Shown in pieces: positions 18,682 through 27,927 of a stretch of DNA of 64,000 bases. The notes beneath the pieces were generated by a model. The model had not been told where the DNA came from and made no database searches. It saw nothing but the letters and a program-made list of their open reading frames with translations. The position numbers and the translations under genes are program-made. Origin of the DNA: Brenneria salicis ATCC 15712 = DSM 30166 (lineage in GTDB: Bacteria; Pseudomonadota; Gammaproteobacteria; Enterobacterales; Enterobacteriaceae); the NCBI RefSeq assembly GCF_003315515.1, contig NZ_QNRY01000012.1, positions 1-64,000 of the forward strand. The letters run 5' to 3'. The first letter of the stretch is position 1. The number at the start of each line of letters is the position of its first letter.

Positions 18682-19705
18682 AGCGCGAGAGAAATGGACT
18701 AAAGAGCAGCGTCGAGAACAGTCGCAACGTCTGCATCGCAATGACAAACGCCATATCGACCCTGCTGCCCGCCGCAATAATGGCGATCGAATCCAGCCCG
18801 CCGGGGCTGGTCGCCAGATAAGCCGTCAGCAAATCAACAGGCAATATCCGCGTGACCAGCAGCGCCATGCCGCCGCACAGCAACATCAGCCCGACGATGG
18901 ACGCCATCATGTGCGGCAAGGTGCGCAAGGCCAGGAAAAATATCGGGCGGGTAAAACACAAACCGACGCTCCAGCCAATAAAAGCATAAGCCAGCGCCAG
19001 CAACCATTCCGGCGTCTGTAAATGCATCACCCCGCTGGCGTGCAGAAATGAACCAATAATCATCGGTCCCAACAGCGCGCCGGAAGGAATACGCAGACGC
19101 CTTGCCAACCATGCTCCGCCAAACGCGACGCACAATGTCGCGGGGAAACGCCAGTCAAGCGAGGGAAACCACACTAGCATGGCATTGTTTTCGGCGGCCG
19201 CGTCCCCCAGGCTGAGGCGCGCGACAAACGCTGCGCTGGCCGTCACCATCAAAACGCGCAGATACTGCATAAAGGCCACCAGCCGCACATCCGCGCCAAA
19301 TTTCCCCGACATGGCGACCATGGCGGAAGCGCCGCCGGGAGACGCGCCCCAGGTGCCGGTCGTTCCCGGTAATTCGCTGAACTTCACCAACAGCCAACCG
19401 GAAAGCCCACTGGCGGCAAGCGTAGCCAGCAAAATAAACAGCACCAGCGGCCATTCGCTGATTAACGGACTAAGGATGGAAAACGAGAGACTTTGCGCCA
19501 CCAGACAACCCAGCACCGCGTTGCTGCCAGCAAAACATACTGGTGGAATACGGATGGTTGCGCCATTCAACCCCATCACCACGCCAACCAGCATGGGGCC
19601 CAGCAACAACGCAGCAGGGACATGGTAAACCTGCAACCCGAACCCCAGAATGAGTGAAACCGACAGCAGTATCCCCCATTGCATCAAGGGTGAAACCCTT
19701 TTCAT
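18647..19705 (-). CDS. abrB: AbrB-family membrane protein
   Basis: A 352-residue multi-pass protein of the family that includes E. coli AbrB (about 348 residues), a putative membrane regulator or transporter unrelated to the Bacillus DNA-binding AbrB. Two repeats are evident, each with a conserved loop: GTWGASPGGASAMVAM in the first half and AYLATSPGGLDSIAIIAAGS in the second. The first residues of E. coli AbrB (PVLQWG) align with SPLMQWG, so ATG 19705 is preferred over ATG 19744 or the longer frame to 19810. It is convergent with, and overlaps, the damaged rarD. Confidence 0.85.
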   Translation of the reverse strand: MKRVSPLMQWGILLSVSLILGFGLQVYHVPAALLLGPMLVGVVMGLNGATIRIPPVCFAGSNAVLGCLVAQSLSFSILSPLISEWPLVLFILLATLAASGLSGWLLVKFSELPGTTGTWGASPGGASAMVAMSGKFGADVRLVAFMQYLRVLMVTASAAFVARLSLGDAAAENNAMLVWFPSLDWRFPATLCVAFGGAWLARRLRIPSGALLGPMIIGSFLHASGVMHLQTPEWLLALAYAFIGWSVGLCFTRPIFFLALRTLPHMMASIVGLMLLCGGMALLVTRILPVDLLTAYLATSPGGLDSIAIIAAGSRVDMAFVIAMQTLRLFSTLLFSPFLSRFISRRVVSDAR

Positions 19706-19882
19706 GCGCACAACCTGTTTCAACAATAAGTCATTATCCGCCATTTTAAACTGATTAGTCAGATAATGAATATGGCAATTGATGACAAGATAACGCGCGA
19801 TGAGAACCAATCGGTCTTAAGGTCGGCGCGGGTCGATGTATCGGATAAACATAACGTAATAGCAGCAGCGAAACCGGATAAA

Positions 19883-19905
19883 GCGCTCCACAAAAGCGGG
19901 AGCGC
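19883..19905 (-). terminator. Hairpin downstream of corA
   Basis: Stem GCGCTCC / GGAGCGC with a nine-base loop lies 20 bases after the corA stop (minus strand), followed only by TTATCC. It is a possible weak terminator. Confidence 0.4.
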
Positions 19906-19924
19906 GACAACGTTCAGATAGCGT

Positions 19925-20875
19925 TTACAGCCAGTTTTTGCGTTTGAAATAGAGATACGGCGCCAGTCCTGCCAGGATCATCAGCACAATGGCGCCCGGA
20001 TAGCCGAATGACCATTTCAGTTCAGGCATAAACTCAAAGTTCATCCCATAACTGGATGCCACCAGCGTCGGCGGCAGAAAGACCACGGAAACCACCGAGA
20101 AGATTTTGATGATGCGGCTTTGTTCAATGTTAATGAAGCCCATTGCCGCTTGCATCAGGAAGTTAACCTTCTGAAACAACGATTCATTATGGGGCAACAG
20201 GGATTCGATATCGCGCAGAATTTCACGCGCCTGCTCCAGTTGACCGGATGGCAAACGCGCCTTGCGAACCAGGAAATTCAACGCACGCTGCGTATCCATC
20301 AGGCACAGACGAACCTTCCAGCCCACGTCTTCCAGTTCCGCCAGCGTGGAAAGCGCGTCATCATATTCCTCGCCCTGACGACCTTCCATAATGACGCGGC
20401 TCAATGATTCCAGATCGCTATAGATGTTCTCGATTTCATCCGCCAACTGCTCAATTTTGGTTTCGAATAAATCCAGCAGCAGTTCATAAGCATTGCCATC
20501 GACCAGTGTTTGGTTACGCGCCCGCATGCGATACAAACGAAAGGCGGGCAGTTCGCGTTCGCGCAGCGTATATAAGCGACCATCCCGGATGGTGAACGCC
20601 ACGGTCGCGTTACCGGCATGATCTTCCGCGTCTTCAAAGAAGAAGAAGGAGTGAATGTGCAACCCGTCCTCGTCTTCGAAGAAACGCGCCGACGCTTCAA
20701 TATCTTCCAGTTCTGGCCGGGTAGCCAGACTTTGTCCCAGTTCGTTTTGTACTTTATCTCGCTCATCATCGTCAGGCTCGATCAGATCGACCCACACGGA
20801 TGAAGTGAGATCATCGGAGTCATCCAGTTCCAGACGAGATAAACGGCAGTGATCCAGTTTAAATGCGCTTAGCAT
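19925..20875 (-). CDS. corA: Magnesium/cobalt/nickel transporter CorA
   Basis: Pentameric inner-membrane Mg2+ channel of 316 residues, the same as E. coli. The acidic N-terminal cytoplasmic domain includes a long coiled region. Two C-terminal transmembrane helices flank the signature [18 protein letters not shown], and the basic C-terminus is KRKNWL. ATG 20875 ([16 protein letters not shown]) is the family start; the frame continues 17 codons upstream without similarity. The divergent 510-base region upstream is unusually long and may hold a regulatory leader. Confidence 0.96.
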   Translation of the reverse strand: MLSAFKLDHCRLSRLELDDSDDLTSSVWVDLIEPDDDERDKVQNELGQSLATRPELEDIEASARFFEDEDGLHIHSFFFFEDAEDHAGNATVAFTIRDGRLYTLRERELPAFRLYRMRARNQTLVDGNAYELLLDLFETKIEQLADEIENIYSDLESLSRVIMEGRQGEEYDDALSTLAELEDVGWKVRLCLMDTQRALNFLVRKARLPSGQLEQAREILRDIESLLPHNESLFQKVNFLMQAAMGFINIEQSRIIKIFSVVSVVFLPPTLVASSYGMNFEFMPELKWSFGYPGAIVLMILAGLAPYLYFKRKNWL

Positions 20876-21385
20876 GGGCCATAGCTCCCTTTTCAGTAAC
20901 AGAGATGGACAACGCGATTGAAGCACAGAAACAGAGGTGAAAACGTCACCGGCAGGTTTCAGTCCGTTCGACGGATCTGACTCGTAGCGACATGAATAGT
21001 ATCGCTGACAACCACGAAGGCTATCAGCAGGAGATAGCCTTAGAAGTTGTACCTAATGAGCAGGTTTATGAGCCAGCATCGACTGGGTGTGTCCAAGGCG
21101 TAGGTCCTCCGGGAATGATGATGCGCGCATGTTACGCCGAGATGAAAAAGGCTGTCAACTTTAAAACCGCCGTTAAAACCCGCTGTCGCCGATTGAATAA
21201 ATTTTCTGGTTTTATCCCCCAGATATGGGTGATGCACAACACCTCTATGATTTAATCAAATATGATTTTCCCAATCACCCCCCCATCTAACTGACGAGCA
21301 GTTGATTGTAGTAAACTTTTGTTACAACAGAGGTATTCAACGAAATTTCCATGATTTCATAAGCTAAAAACAGGATTTACGCCAG
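20876..21385. other. Long unassigned region upstream of corA
   Basis: Some 510 bases separate corA from the broken DUF2645 gene. The plus strand has an ORF at 20992-21255 (87 codons, product starting [20 protein letters not shown]) with no family I recognise and no clear ribosome site. A 9-bp hairpin (AAGGCTATC / GATAGCCTT, 21018-21042) lies inside it, and GGCGTA...TACGCC pairing is possible around 21098-21143. It may be a small gene, the corA leader read on the minus strand, or a structured RNA. Confidence 0.4.
21018..21042. other. Perfect 9-bp hairpin in the corA upstream region
   Basis: AAGGCTATC, seven-base loop AGCAGGA, GATAGCCTT. No T tract follows on either strand, so it is not an ordinary terminator. 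Confidence 0.6.
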
Positions 21386-21681
21386 ATGTTAAAAACAAAA
21401 AAATTTTTACCCTCTTTTTTATTCTATGGTTACTCAATTATTTGTGTTTTTTTAATCTATGCATTCTCCACAACAGAAATGAGTGGATGATCGATGATAA
21501 GGAGATCAAAAGCCTTTGCGAAGTTCCTAAAGGAGATGGCGATGGATTTTTCTTCTTCATAATTTTTCCTGTATTTATTCCATTTTTTTTCGTAAAAAAG
21601 AATAAAATAAGAATAATAACCTTGTTTATTATAGCATTATATTATATATGGCGATTTTTAATACGCTTTCATAGTTGTTAA
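21386..21681 (+). pseudogene. Small DUF2645-like inner membrane protein, frameshifted
   Basis: ATG 21386 starts MLKTKKFLPSFLFYGYSI, a hydrophobic segment continuing to YAFSTTE, then a stop. In the next frame NEWMIDDKEIKSLCEVPKGDG and two further hydrophobic segments run to 21681. Joined, they give a protein of about 98 residues with the pattern I recall for YjeO/YigG (DUF2645) inner membrane proteins. The break is at three A (21477-21479); one more A would restore STTENEW. The region is very AT-rich compared with its neighbours. The family name is tentative, the frameshift reconstruction is firmer. Confidence 0.6.
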
Positions 21682-21924
21682 TTAACCTTTTATTTCGAAG
21701 AGTAAAGAAATATAAACGCCATTCTCAGGCTATTTAATAAAGAAAGCTGTTCGAAAATTCTCCGTAATTATGGAAAGAGATGAAATACGCAGCATGCGAG
21801 AAAACCGATTAAGGGCGTCTTCCATTTTCAGGCTCGCCTGACGATAACGTAGATATTATTTCCCATAAGCTTTCCCTCGCTTTTTTATAGTAGCCCCGAC
21901 TTTGGAAGAGACCACTTTAATAAA

Positions 21925-24087
21925 TCACACCGTTTCAAGCCTGGCGTAAGCCGCGACCAGCCATTTAATTCCTTGTCCCTGAAACGCCACCTGAATCCGG
22001 CAGTGGTCGCCGCTGCCTTCCAGATTGACGATGGTGCCTTCGCCAAATTTGGTGTGACGAACCCGTTGCCCCAGCGTATAGCCACTGTCATTCTGGCTGA
22101 CGGGCGTACCCAGCCGCTGATGATTAACCGGACGCGATACGCTGGCCCGCAGACGGACTTCCTCAACGCATTCCGCCGGCAATTCGCCCACAAAACGCGA
22201 AGGACGATGATAAGCTTCCTTGCCGTACAAACGCCGGGATTCCGCATAGGTCAACGTCAGTTTTTGCATGGCGCGCGTCACGCCCACATAGGCCAGACGG
22301 CGCTCCTCCTCCAGCCGACCGCCTTCATCCAGCGACATCTGGCTGGGGAACATGCCCTCTTCCATCCCGACAATGAAAACCTGCGGAAATTCCAGTCCTT
22401 TCGCCGAGTGCAGCGTCATCAGTTGCACCGCATCCTGATTGGCGTCCGCCTGCCCTTCTCCCGCTTCCAACGCCGCGTGCGACAGGAACGCCTGTAATGG
22501 CATCAGATCCTGATCTTCATCCTGATAACTGAACTGCCGTGTGGCAGTGACCAGTTCTTCGAGGTTTTCTATGCGCGCCTGGCCTTTTTCCCCTTTCTCC
22601 TGCTCGTACATGCTCCACAGACCGGAATCTTTAATCACCCGGTCAGTCTGTACATGCAAGGGCAGTTCAGCGGTTTCATAGGCCAGCGCATCAATCAGTT
22701 CCACAAAGCGCTGTAGCGATGCGCTTGCGCGTCCCGCCAGCGCCTTGTCCTGCAATAACGCGCGCGTTGACTGCCACAGCGTCAACTGCCTGTCGCGCGC
22801 GGTTTGGCGCACCACATCCAGCGTTCTGTCGCCGACGCCGCGCGTCGGGGTATTCACCACCCGCTCGAACGCCGCATCGTCATTCCGGTTGGCGATCAGG
22901 CGCAGATAGGCCAACGCATCTTTAACTTCCTGACGTTCAAAGAACCGCATGCCGCCGTAGATGCGATACGGCATGCTTTGTTGCAACAGCGCTTCCTCCA
23001 GCACACGCGACTGGGCGTTGCTGCGATATAAAATGGCGTTGTCGTTCAACGATTCGCCATTTTTCTGCCAGACTTTGATGCGGTTGACGACGAACCGGGC
23101 TTCGTCCAGTTCATTAAACGCGCAATAGAGTGAAATCGGCTCGCCTTCCACGCCGTCCGTCCACAAATTTTTCCCCAGACGCCCACCGTTGTGCGCAATC
23201 AGCGCATTGGCCGCTTTCAGGATAGTGCTGGTCGAACGGTAATTTTGTTCCAGCCGAATCGTCTCGGCGCCGGCAAAGTCTTTCAAGAACAACTGGATAT
23301 TTTCGACCTGCGCGCCGCGCCAGCCATAGATAGACTGATCGTCATCACCCACGATCATCACTTTGGCGCTGTCGCCCGCCAGCATACGGATCCACGCATA
23401 CTGGATACGGTTGGTGTCCTGAAACTCATCCACCAGAATATTGGTGAATCGTTCGCGATAGTGGTTCAGCACATGCGGCTTGTTTAACCACAGTTCATGC
23501 GCGCGCAGCAGCAACTCGGCAAAATCCACCAATCCGGCGCGATCGCAGGCTTCCTGATAAGCCTGATACACCCGCTGCCAGGTTTGTTCGATAGGATTGC
23601 CATAACTTTCAATATGTTGGGGACGCAGCCCTTCGTCTTTTTTACCGTTGATGTACCACATGGCCTGACGCGGCGGCCACTGCTTCTCATCCAGATTCAG
23701 GGCGCGTATCAGACGCTTGAGCAACCGGAGTTGATCATCGCTATCTAGGATCTGAAAATCCTGCGGCAGCCCGGCGTCCGTATGATGCGCACGCAGCAAA
23801 CGGTGGGCCAGGCCATGAAAAGTGCCGATCCACATTCCGCCCTGGCTGGTGCCGATCAGGTGATCGATGCGATGACGCATTTCCGCCGCGGCTTTGTTGG
23901 TGAAAGTCACCGCCATAATGGAATAAGGCGAACAGTTTTCAACGGCCAGCAACCAGGCGATACGGTGCACCAATACCCTGGTTTTGCCGCTGCCCGCTCC
24001 GGCCAGCACCAATACATTGCCGCGTGGCGCGGCTACCGCATCGCGTTGTTTGTCGTTGAGGCCATCGAGCAGTTCAGAAACGTCCAT
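21925..24087 (-). CDS. uvrD: DNA helicase II UvrD
   Basis: SF1 3'-5' helicase of 720 residues (as E. coli), removing UvrC and the cut strand in nucleotide excision repair, unwinding in mismatch repair and dismantling RecA filaments. Walker A is GAGSGKT (30-36). The DEXQ-type motif II is VDEFQDTN, and the later motifs GDDDQSIYGWRG and TLHSAKGLEF are present. The C-terminal Tudor-like tail GQRVRHTKFGEGTIVNLEG binds RNA polymerase in E. coli. It is intact and lies downstream of yigB with an 86-base gap that could hold its own promoter and LexA site; I did not find a clear SOS box. Confidence 0.97.
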   Translation of the reverse strand: MDVSELLDGLNDKQRDAVAAPRGNVLVLAGAGSGKTRVLVHRIAWLLAVENCSPYSIMAVTFTNKAAAEMRHRIDHLIGTSQGGMWIGTFHGLAHRLLRAHHTDAGLPQDFQILDSDDQLRLLKRLIRALNLDEKQWPPRQAMWYINGKKDEGLRPQHIESYGNPIEQTWQRVYQAYQEACDRAGLVDFAELLLRAHELWLNKPHVLNHYRERFTNILVDEFQDTNRIQYAWIRMLAGDSAKVMIVGDDDQSIYGWRGAQVENIQLFLKDFAGAETIRLEQNYRSTSTILKAANALIAHNGGRLGKNLWTDGVEGEPISLYCAFNELDEARFVVNRIKVWQKNGESLNDNAILYRSNAQSRVLEEALLQQSMPYRIYGGMRFFERQEVKDALAYLRLIANRNDDAAFERVVNTPTRGVGDRTLDVVRQTARDRQLTLWQSTRALLQDKALAGRASASLQRFVELIDALAYETAELPLHVQTDRVIKDSGLWSMYEQEKGEKGQARIENLEELVTATRQFSYQDEDQDLMPLQAFLSHAALEAGEGQADANQDAVQLMTLHSAKGLEFPQVFIVGMEEGMFPSQMSLDEGGRLEEERRLAYVGVTRAMQKLTLTYAESRRLYGKEAYHRPSRFVGELPAECVEEVRLRASVSRPVNHQRLGTPVSQNDSGYTLGQRVRHTKFGEGTIVNLEGSGDHCRIQVAFQGQGIKWLVAAYARLETV

Positions 24088-24173
24088 AGATACCGGTTAT
24101 CCGTTGGCGGGAAGGGGTGTCGTCACCAGGAAGACACCTTTCCACTGGTGATTTATACAGTTTAATAAAGTGA

Positions 24174-24890
24174 TTATAACAATGCTGTCAGCGATGCCAA
24201 CCGTGAAATTTCAATATGCGGCAGTAGCCGGGCGTCATCAATCCGCATCAGGTTGCCTGCGCGCAGATTGATCCAGCACGCCTGCATGCCACAACGTACC
24301 GCACCGACGACATCGGCGGTGAGATCATCGCCCACATGCAAAATCTGATGCAGGGGCAAATCGAGTTTTTCCGCCGCCAGATGATACATATCCTCAAACG
24401 GCTTTGCGCGCCCGTCGGCGCCGGCGCGGAGAATAAATCTGAAATAGCGCCCCAACCCAAATCGATGCGGCTCGGCGTTGCCATTAGTGATCGCCGCCAA
24501 CGGCACATGTTCGGCCAAAACAGACAGCACACGGTGCGTCTCATCCGTTACCTCGATTTGACTGCGCCAGCGGGCGAAATCCGCCATCGCTTCGCTCGCG
24601 CCTGCCGCCGCCTGCGCCGTATTCAGGCCCGCACTCAACATCACCTGCTCAACCGCCCGGCGACGCCATTGGGTGACGTCATGATAAATGTCCGGCTCCC
24701 GCGCCCGCAGTTCATCGCGCAGTCGATGGAAATCCTCTGCCTGAAAATCAGCTAGCGCGGGGTGATACTGTTGTAAAAAGCTCACCGACTCTCGCTCCGT
24801 GCGCCGTATCACCTCATCATTGTCGTACAGCGTGTCGTCCAAATCGAACGTGATCGCACGGATTCGACCCAGAGGCCGGTAAAAATGCAT
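24174..24890 (-). CDS. yigB: HAD-family FMN phosphatase YigB
   Basis: A 238-residue HAD hydrolase equal in length to E. coli YigB, which dephosphorylates FMN (also 5-amino-6-ribitylamino-uracil phosphate) in riboflavin metabolism. Motif I is [12 protein letters not shown] (Asp16, Asp18), motif II ITNGN, motif III lysine in RAKPFEDM, and motif [15 protein letters not shown] 24890 overlaps the xerC TGA by one base (TGATG-like), indicating coupling in the dapF-yigA-xerC-yigB operon. Confidence 0.94.
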   Translation of the reverse strand: MHFYRPLGRIRAITFDLDDTLYDNDEVIRRTERESVSFLQQYHPALADFQAEDFHRLRDELRAREPDIYHDVTQWRRRAVEQVMLSAGLNTAQAAAGASEAMADFARWRSQIEVTDETHRVLSVLAEHVPLAAITNGNAEPHRFGLGRYFRFILRAGADGRAKPFEDMYHLAAEKLDLPLHQILHVGDDLTADVVGAVRCGMQACWINLRAGNLMRIDDARLLPHIEISRLASLTALL

Positions 24891-25816
24891 CAGGTTTTTC
24901 CTCGTTTGGCGCGTGGATGCGCGTCGTCATAGACCGACGCTAAATGCTGAAAGTCCAGATGGGTATAAATCTGTGTCGTTGACAGGTTGGCATGCCCCAG
25001 CAATTCCTGAACCGCACGCAAATCGCCGCTGGATTCCAGCATGTGAGTGGCAAAAGAGTGTCGCAGTTTGTGCGGATGAACGTGGCTGCTGATGCCTTGT
25101 TTCACGCCCCATTCAGCAAAACGCTTCTGCACATTGCGCATGGAAATACGTCGCCCCTGGTTGGAAACAAAAATAGCGTCGTCCTGCGGTCCGAACAGTT
25201 CGCGCTGCGCCAGCCACTGTTCCAGCCAGGTAACCGCCATTTTTCCTATCGGCAATTTACGTTCTTTGCTGCCTTTGCCCACCACCCAGACTTCGCCCGT
25301 ATCAAGATTAACATGCTGACAGTCCATACCCACCAGTTCAGCCAGACGCAAGCCGGCGCCGTACATCACTTCCAGCATCGCCCGATCGCGCACCGCCAGC
25401 GGATCGTTCAGATCAATATCCAGCAGGCGATCTATCTCATCGACATCCATATTTTTGGGCAGATGGCGACCGGCTCGCGGCGTGGAAACGCCTTTGGCCG
25501 GATTCGCGCCCAGCGCGCCGCGCGACACCATCCAATCAAGGAAGCTGCGCAACGCCGATAACCGCAGCGCCAGACTTGCCGCATGCAACCCGTCTCGCTT
25601 ACTACGGGAAACCACAGCGCGAACGCCCGCCGCATCCAGTTTTTTCCAATCCGTCACGCCGGCAGCCGACACCATCGTGATGATCGCGGCCAACTGGCGG
25701 GCATAACTGATTTGCGTCAGCGGACTTAATTGACGCTCCACTTTCAGATAACGCAGGAAATCATCCACGCCGGATTGCAGCGCGCCACACTCTGAAGGTC
25801 GATCCGGCTGGCTCAT
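24890..25816 (-). CDS. xerC: Site-specific tyrosine recombinase XerC
   Basis: A 308-residue recombinase (E. coli 298) that with XerD resolves chromosome dimers at dif, and often plasmid multimers. The SAM-like core-binding domain occupies about residues 15-105. The catalytic residues are Arg157 (GLRLAELVG), His249 and Arg252 ([11 protein letters not shown]), His275 (LGHANL) and nucleophile Tyr284 (TQIYTHL). ATG 25816 overlaps the yigA stop by four bases. The ten extra N-terminal residues compared with E. coli are compositionally ordinary. Confidence 0.96.
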   Translation of the reverse strand: MSQPDRPSECGALQSGVDDFLRYLKVERQLSPLTQISYARQLAAIITMVSAAGVTDWKKLDAAGVRAVVSRSKRDGLHAASLALRLSALRSFLDWMVSRGALGANPAKGVSTPRAGRHLPKNMDVDEIDRLLDIDLNDPLAVRDRAMLEVMYGAGLRLAELVGMDCQHVNLDTGEVWVVGKGSKERKLPIGKMAVTWLEQWLAQRELFGPQDDAIFVSNQGRRISMRNVQKRFAEWGVKQGISSHVHPHKLRHSFATHMLESSGDLRAVQELLGHANLSTTQIYTHLDFQHLASVYDDAHPRAKRGKT

Positions 25817-26517
25817 ATCCGCTCAACCCAGCGCTCCAGCATGGCGGGCAACATGGTCGCCAATTGCTGCAACAGCACGGTTCCCATACCATCCTGATAG
25901 TGATGCGTGTCACGGCTACTGAAGATCAGCAGCCCTAAGTCGTGGCTTTCACCCATTAAGGATAACGCGACTGATCCCACCTGTTTGGCCTGCGGCAACA
26001 GCATCAGCAATTCGGGGCCGTTCAGGTTGCCCAGATAATGGTTGGAATGACCGAAACGTTGAATACGCAACGGCTCAAACAACGTGCGATTCAGCGCCAG
26101 ATGCGTGAAATCGGAAGGGGCGCCGATACGCCATTTATCACTGAACAGGCGAACGGATGCGCTGGCCAAGCCAAGCTTGCGCGCCCAGCGCTGAAGCCGA
26201 TCGAGCATATCCAGCAGGCTGTCGGCAGAGGTCAGTTCAGCTTGCAGGCTGAGCAGTCGCTTGAACAGCACCTCGTTCGCCTTCGCCTGTTCCATCAGCA
26301 ACGTGATTTCTTCTTCAAGCTGCGAGATGTGATGCCGTTGACGAGCAAGCTGCCACTCGACCAGCGATACCGTCCCTCTGACGGGATGCGGGATCTGCAT
26401 TTGCTCGGTAGGACGGGCATTGCGGATAAAAAAATCAGGATTCTGTTGCAGGAACTGCAAAACCATCTCGTCACTGAGTGCGATTTGGCGCTCTGCCTGC
26501 TCCTCGACATTCTTCAT
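25813..26517 (-). CDS. yigA: DUF484 protein YigA
   Basis: A 234-residue cytoplasmic protein of the DUF484 family (E. coli YigA 235), related to GAF domains. The conserved block NPDFFIRNA...[20 protein letters not shown] is followed by a coiled-coil stretch (about 80-110), then a GAF-like part with [10 protein letters not shown]. Its function is unknown, but it is always linked to dapF and xerC. ATG 26517 overlaps the dapF stop (ATGA); the longer frame to 26589 lies inside dapF and is unlikely. Confidence 0.92.
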   Translation of the reverse strand: MKNVEEQAERQIALSDEMVLQFLQQNPDFFIRNARPTEQMQIPHPVRGTVSLVEWQLARQRHHISQLEEEITLLMEQAKANEVLFKRLLSLQAELTSADSLLDMLDRLQRWARKLGLASASVRLFSDKWRIGAPSDFTHLALNRTLFEPLRIQRFGHSNHYLGNLNGPELLMLLPQAKQVGSVALSLMGESHDLGLLIFSSRDTHHYQDGMGTVLLQQLATMLPAMLERWVERI

Positions 26518-27338
26518 AAATGAATAAATCCATCGTAAACATGCGTTGCAGGACCGGTCATAAACAACGGATGCCCCGGACCGTCCCAATGAATATCCAG
26601 ATCACCGCCAGGCAGCGTCACCCGTACCTGCGAAGCCAGCAGCCCCTGCTGTACCCCAACGGCCACAGCAGCGCAGGCGCCGCTGCCGCATGCCTGCGTT
26701 TCGCCCGCGCCACGTTCATAAACCCGCAGACGAACCGTATGACGATCGACAACCTGCATAAAACCGATATTAGCACGTTCTGGAAAACGCTCATGGCTTT
26801 CCAGCAACGGTCCGATCACTTCCACATTCGCGCTATTTACATCATCGACCTGGATCACGCAATGCGGATTACCCATAGAGACGACACCGCAAAGTATGGT
26901 GTGCTCACCGGCGCGCATGATGTAGGTTTTTTCCGCTTTGACCGCCCGAAACGGCACCTGCTGCGGTTCAAAATTGGGTTCGCCCATATTGACCCGCACC
27001 AGTTCATCATCGGTGACAGAGAGGATCATGCGCCCGGTCTGAGTGCTGACCGCGATATCGCGCTTATTGGTCAACCCTTTCAGACGGACGAAACGGGCAA
27101 AACAGCGTGCGCCATTGCCGCATTGAGCGACTTCGCTGCCGTCGGCATTGAAAATACGATAATGGAAGTCCAGTTCAGGATCGTAGGGGGGCTCCACCAC
27201 CAGCAATTGATCGAAACCGACACCGCAATGCCGTTCCGCCAAACGGCGGATCAATTCGGGGGAAAAATAAACATTCTGCGTGACTGCATCAACAACCATG
27301 AAATCGTTGCCTAAGCCGTGCATTTTAGCGAACTGCAT
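26514..27338 (-). CDS. dapF: Diaminopimelate epimerase
   Basis: PLP-independent epimerase of 274 residues (as E. coli), converting LL- to meso-diaminopimelate for lysine and peptidoglycan synthesis. The two catalytic cysteines are Cys73 (QCGNGARC) and Cys217 (ACGSGAC). It heads the dapF-yigA-xerC-yigB operon; lptM lies 87 bases upstream on the same strand. Confidence 0.97.
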   Translation of the reverse strand: MQFAKMHGLGNDFMVVDAVTQNVYFSPELIRRLAERHCGVGFDQLLVVEPPYDPELDFHYRIFNADGSEVAQCGNGARCFARFVRLKGLTNKRDIAVSTQTGRMILSVTDDELVRVNMGEPNFEPQQVPFRAVKAEKTYIMRAGEHTILCGVVSMGNPHCVIQVDDVNSANVEVIGPLLESHERFPERANIGFMQVVDRHTVRLRVYERGAGETQACGSGACAAVAVGVQQGLLASQVRVTLPGGDLDIHWDGPGHPLFMTGPATHVYDGFIHL

Positions 27339-27425
27339 TATCCTGACTCCGCTGGCTTAACCGGGCGCGGTAAAAACGCTATCGTGACCTGTTATAAAAT
27401 AATGATAGAAACACATCGTCACGCA

Positions 27426-27593
27426 CTAACGTTGCACGGGCACATTTTGATGTGATGCCTGATTCGCATTCTGCTCGGCGCCTGTCGATGCGGCCTTCTG
27501 TTCGGGCGGCATATACAGCGGCCCTTTTAAGCCGCACCCGAACAGGCTTAGTAACGATAACGCCAGAAAAAACCGACGAAATACTTTTTTCAT
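27426..27593 (-). CDS. lptM: LPS-transport associated lipoprotein LptM (YifL)
   Basis: A 55-residue lipoprotein: MKKVFRRFFLALSLLSLFGC has a basic start, hydrophobic core and lipobox ending at Cys20. The conserved GLKGPLYMPPE follows, matching E. coli YifL/LptM (67 residues), which binds the LptD-LptE translocon and helps LptD oxidation. ATG 27593 was chosen for the signal peptide; the much longer frame to 27914 is antisense to cyaY. It is divergent from the cyaY remnant. Confidence 0.92.
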   Translation of the reverse strand: MKKVFRRFFLALSLLSLFGCGLKGPLYMPPEQKAASTGAEQNANQASHQNVPVQR

Positions 27594-27670
27594 AACATTA
27601 AGACCTGTAATTCCTACTCGTATGCTCTCTATAATCGCAGGTGGATCATGAAAATCAACTGGAATCGAAA

Positions 27671-27908
27671 ATGAACGATAGCGAGTTCCATCAATTAGCC
27701 GATAAATTGATGCTTCAGTTGGAAGAAACGCTGGATCAGTTTGCCGGCGATGCCGATGCATCAGGTCTGGCTGGCGACCAAAGCCGGAGGCTATCACTTC
27801 AATTATCAGGCTGACCGCTGGATAGGCGCTCGCAGCGGCGATGATTTGATGGCGTTGCTGTCCGCCGCCTGTTCCGCGCAGGCAGGCGAAGATGTCCACT
27901 TCGCATGA
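27671..27908 (+). pseudogene. cyaY: Frataxin-like CyaY, internal deletion
   Basis: CyaY is the bacterial frataxin, an iron-binding modulator of iron-sulfur assembly (about 106 residues). ATG 27671 begins [29 protein letters not shown] as in CyaY. The C-terminal part [22 protein letters not shown]...[11 protein letters not shown] follows immediately in another frame. The central sheet (normally CEINGGVLTLTFENGSK...) is missing: 238 nt remain of about 321, a loss near 83 nt that also shifts the frame. GCCGAT at the junction could be a short repeat at both original ends. Only the acidic first helix and a scrambled tail would be made, so function is lost. Confidence 0.92.
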
Positions 27909-27927
27909 CGCCATCAGACTTTTACGG

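Noticed and set aside
27594..27914. N-terminal extension of lptM to 27914
   Set aside because: It would place more than 100 non-conserved residues ahead of a perfect lipoprotein signal peptide, and it is antisense to cyaY.
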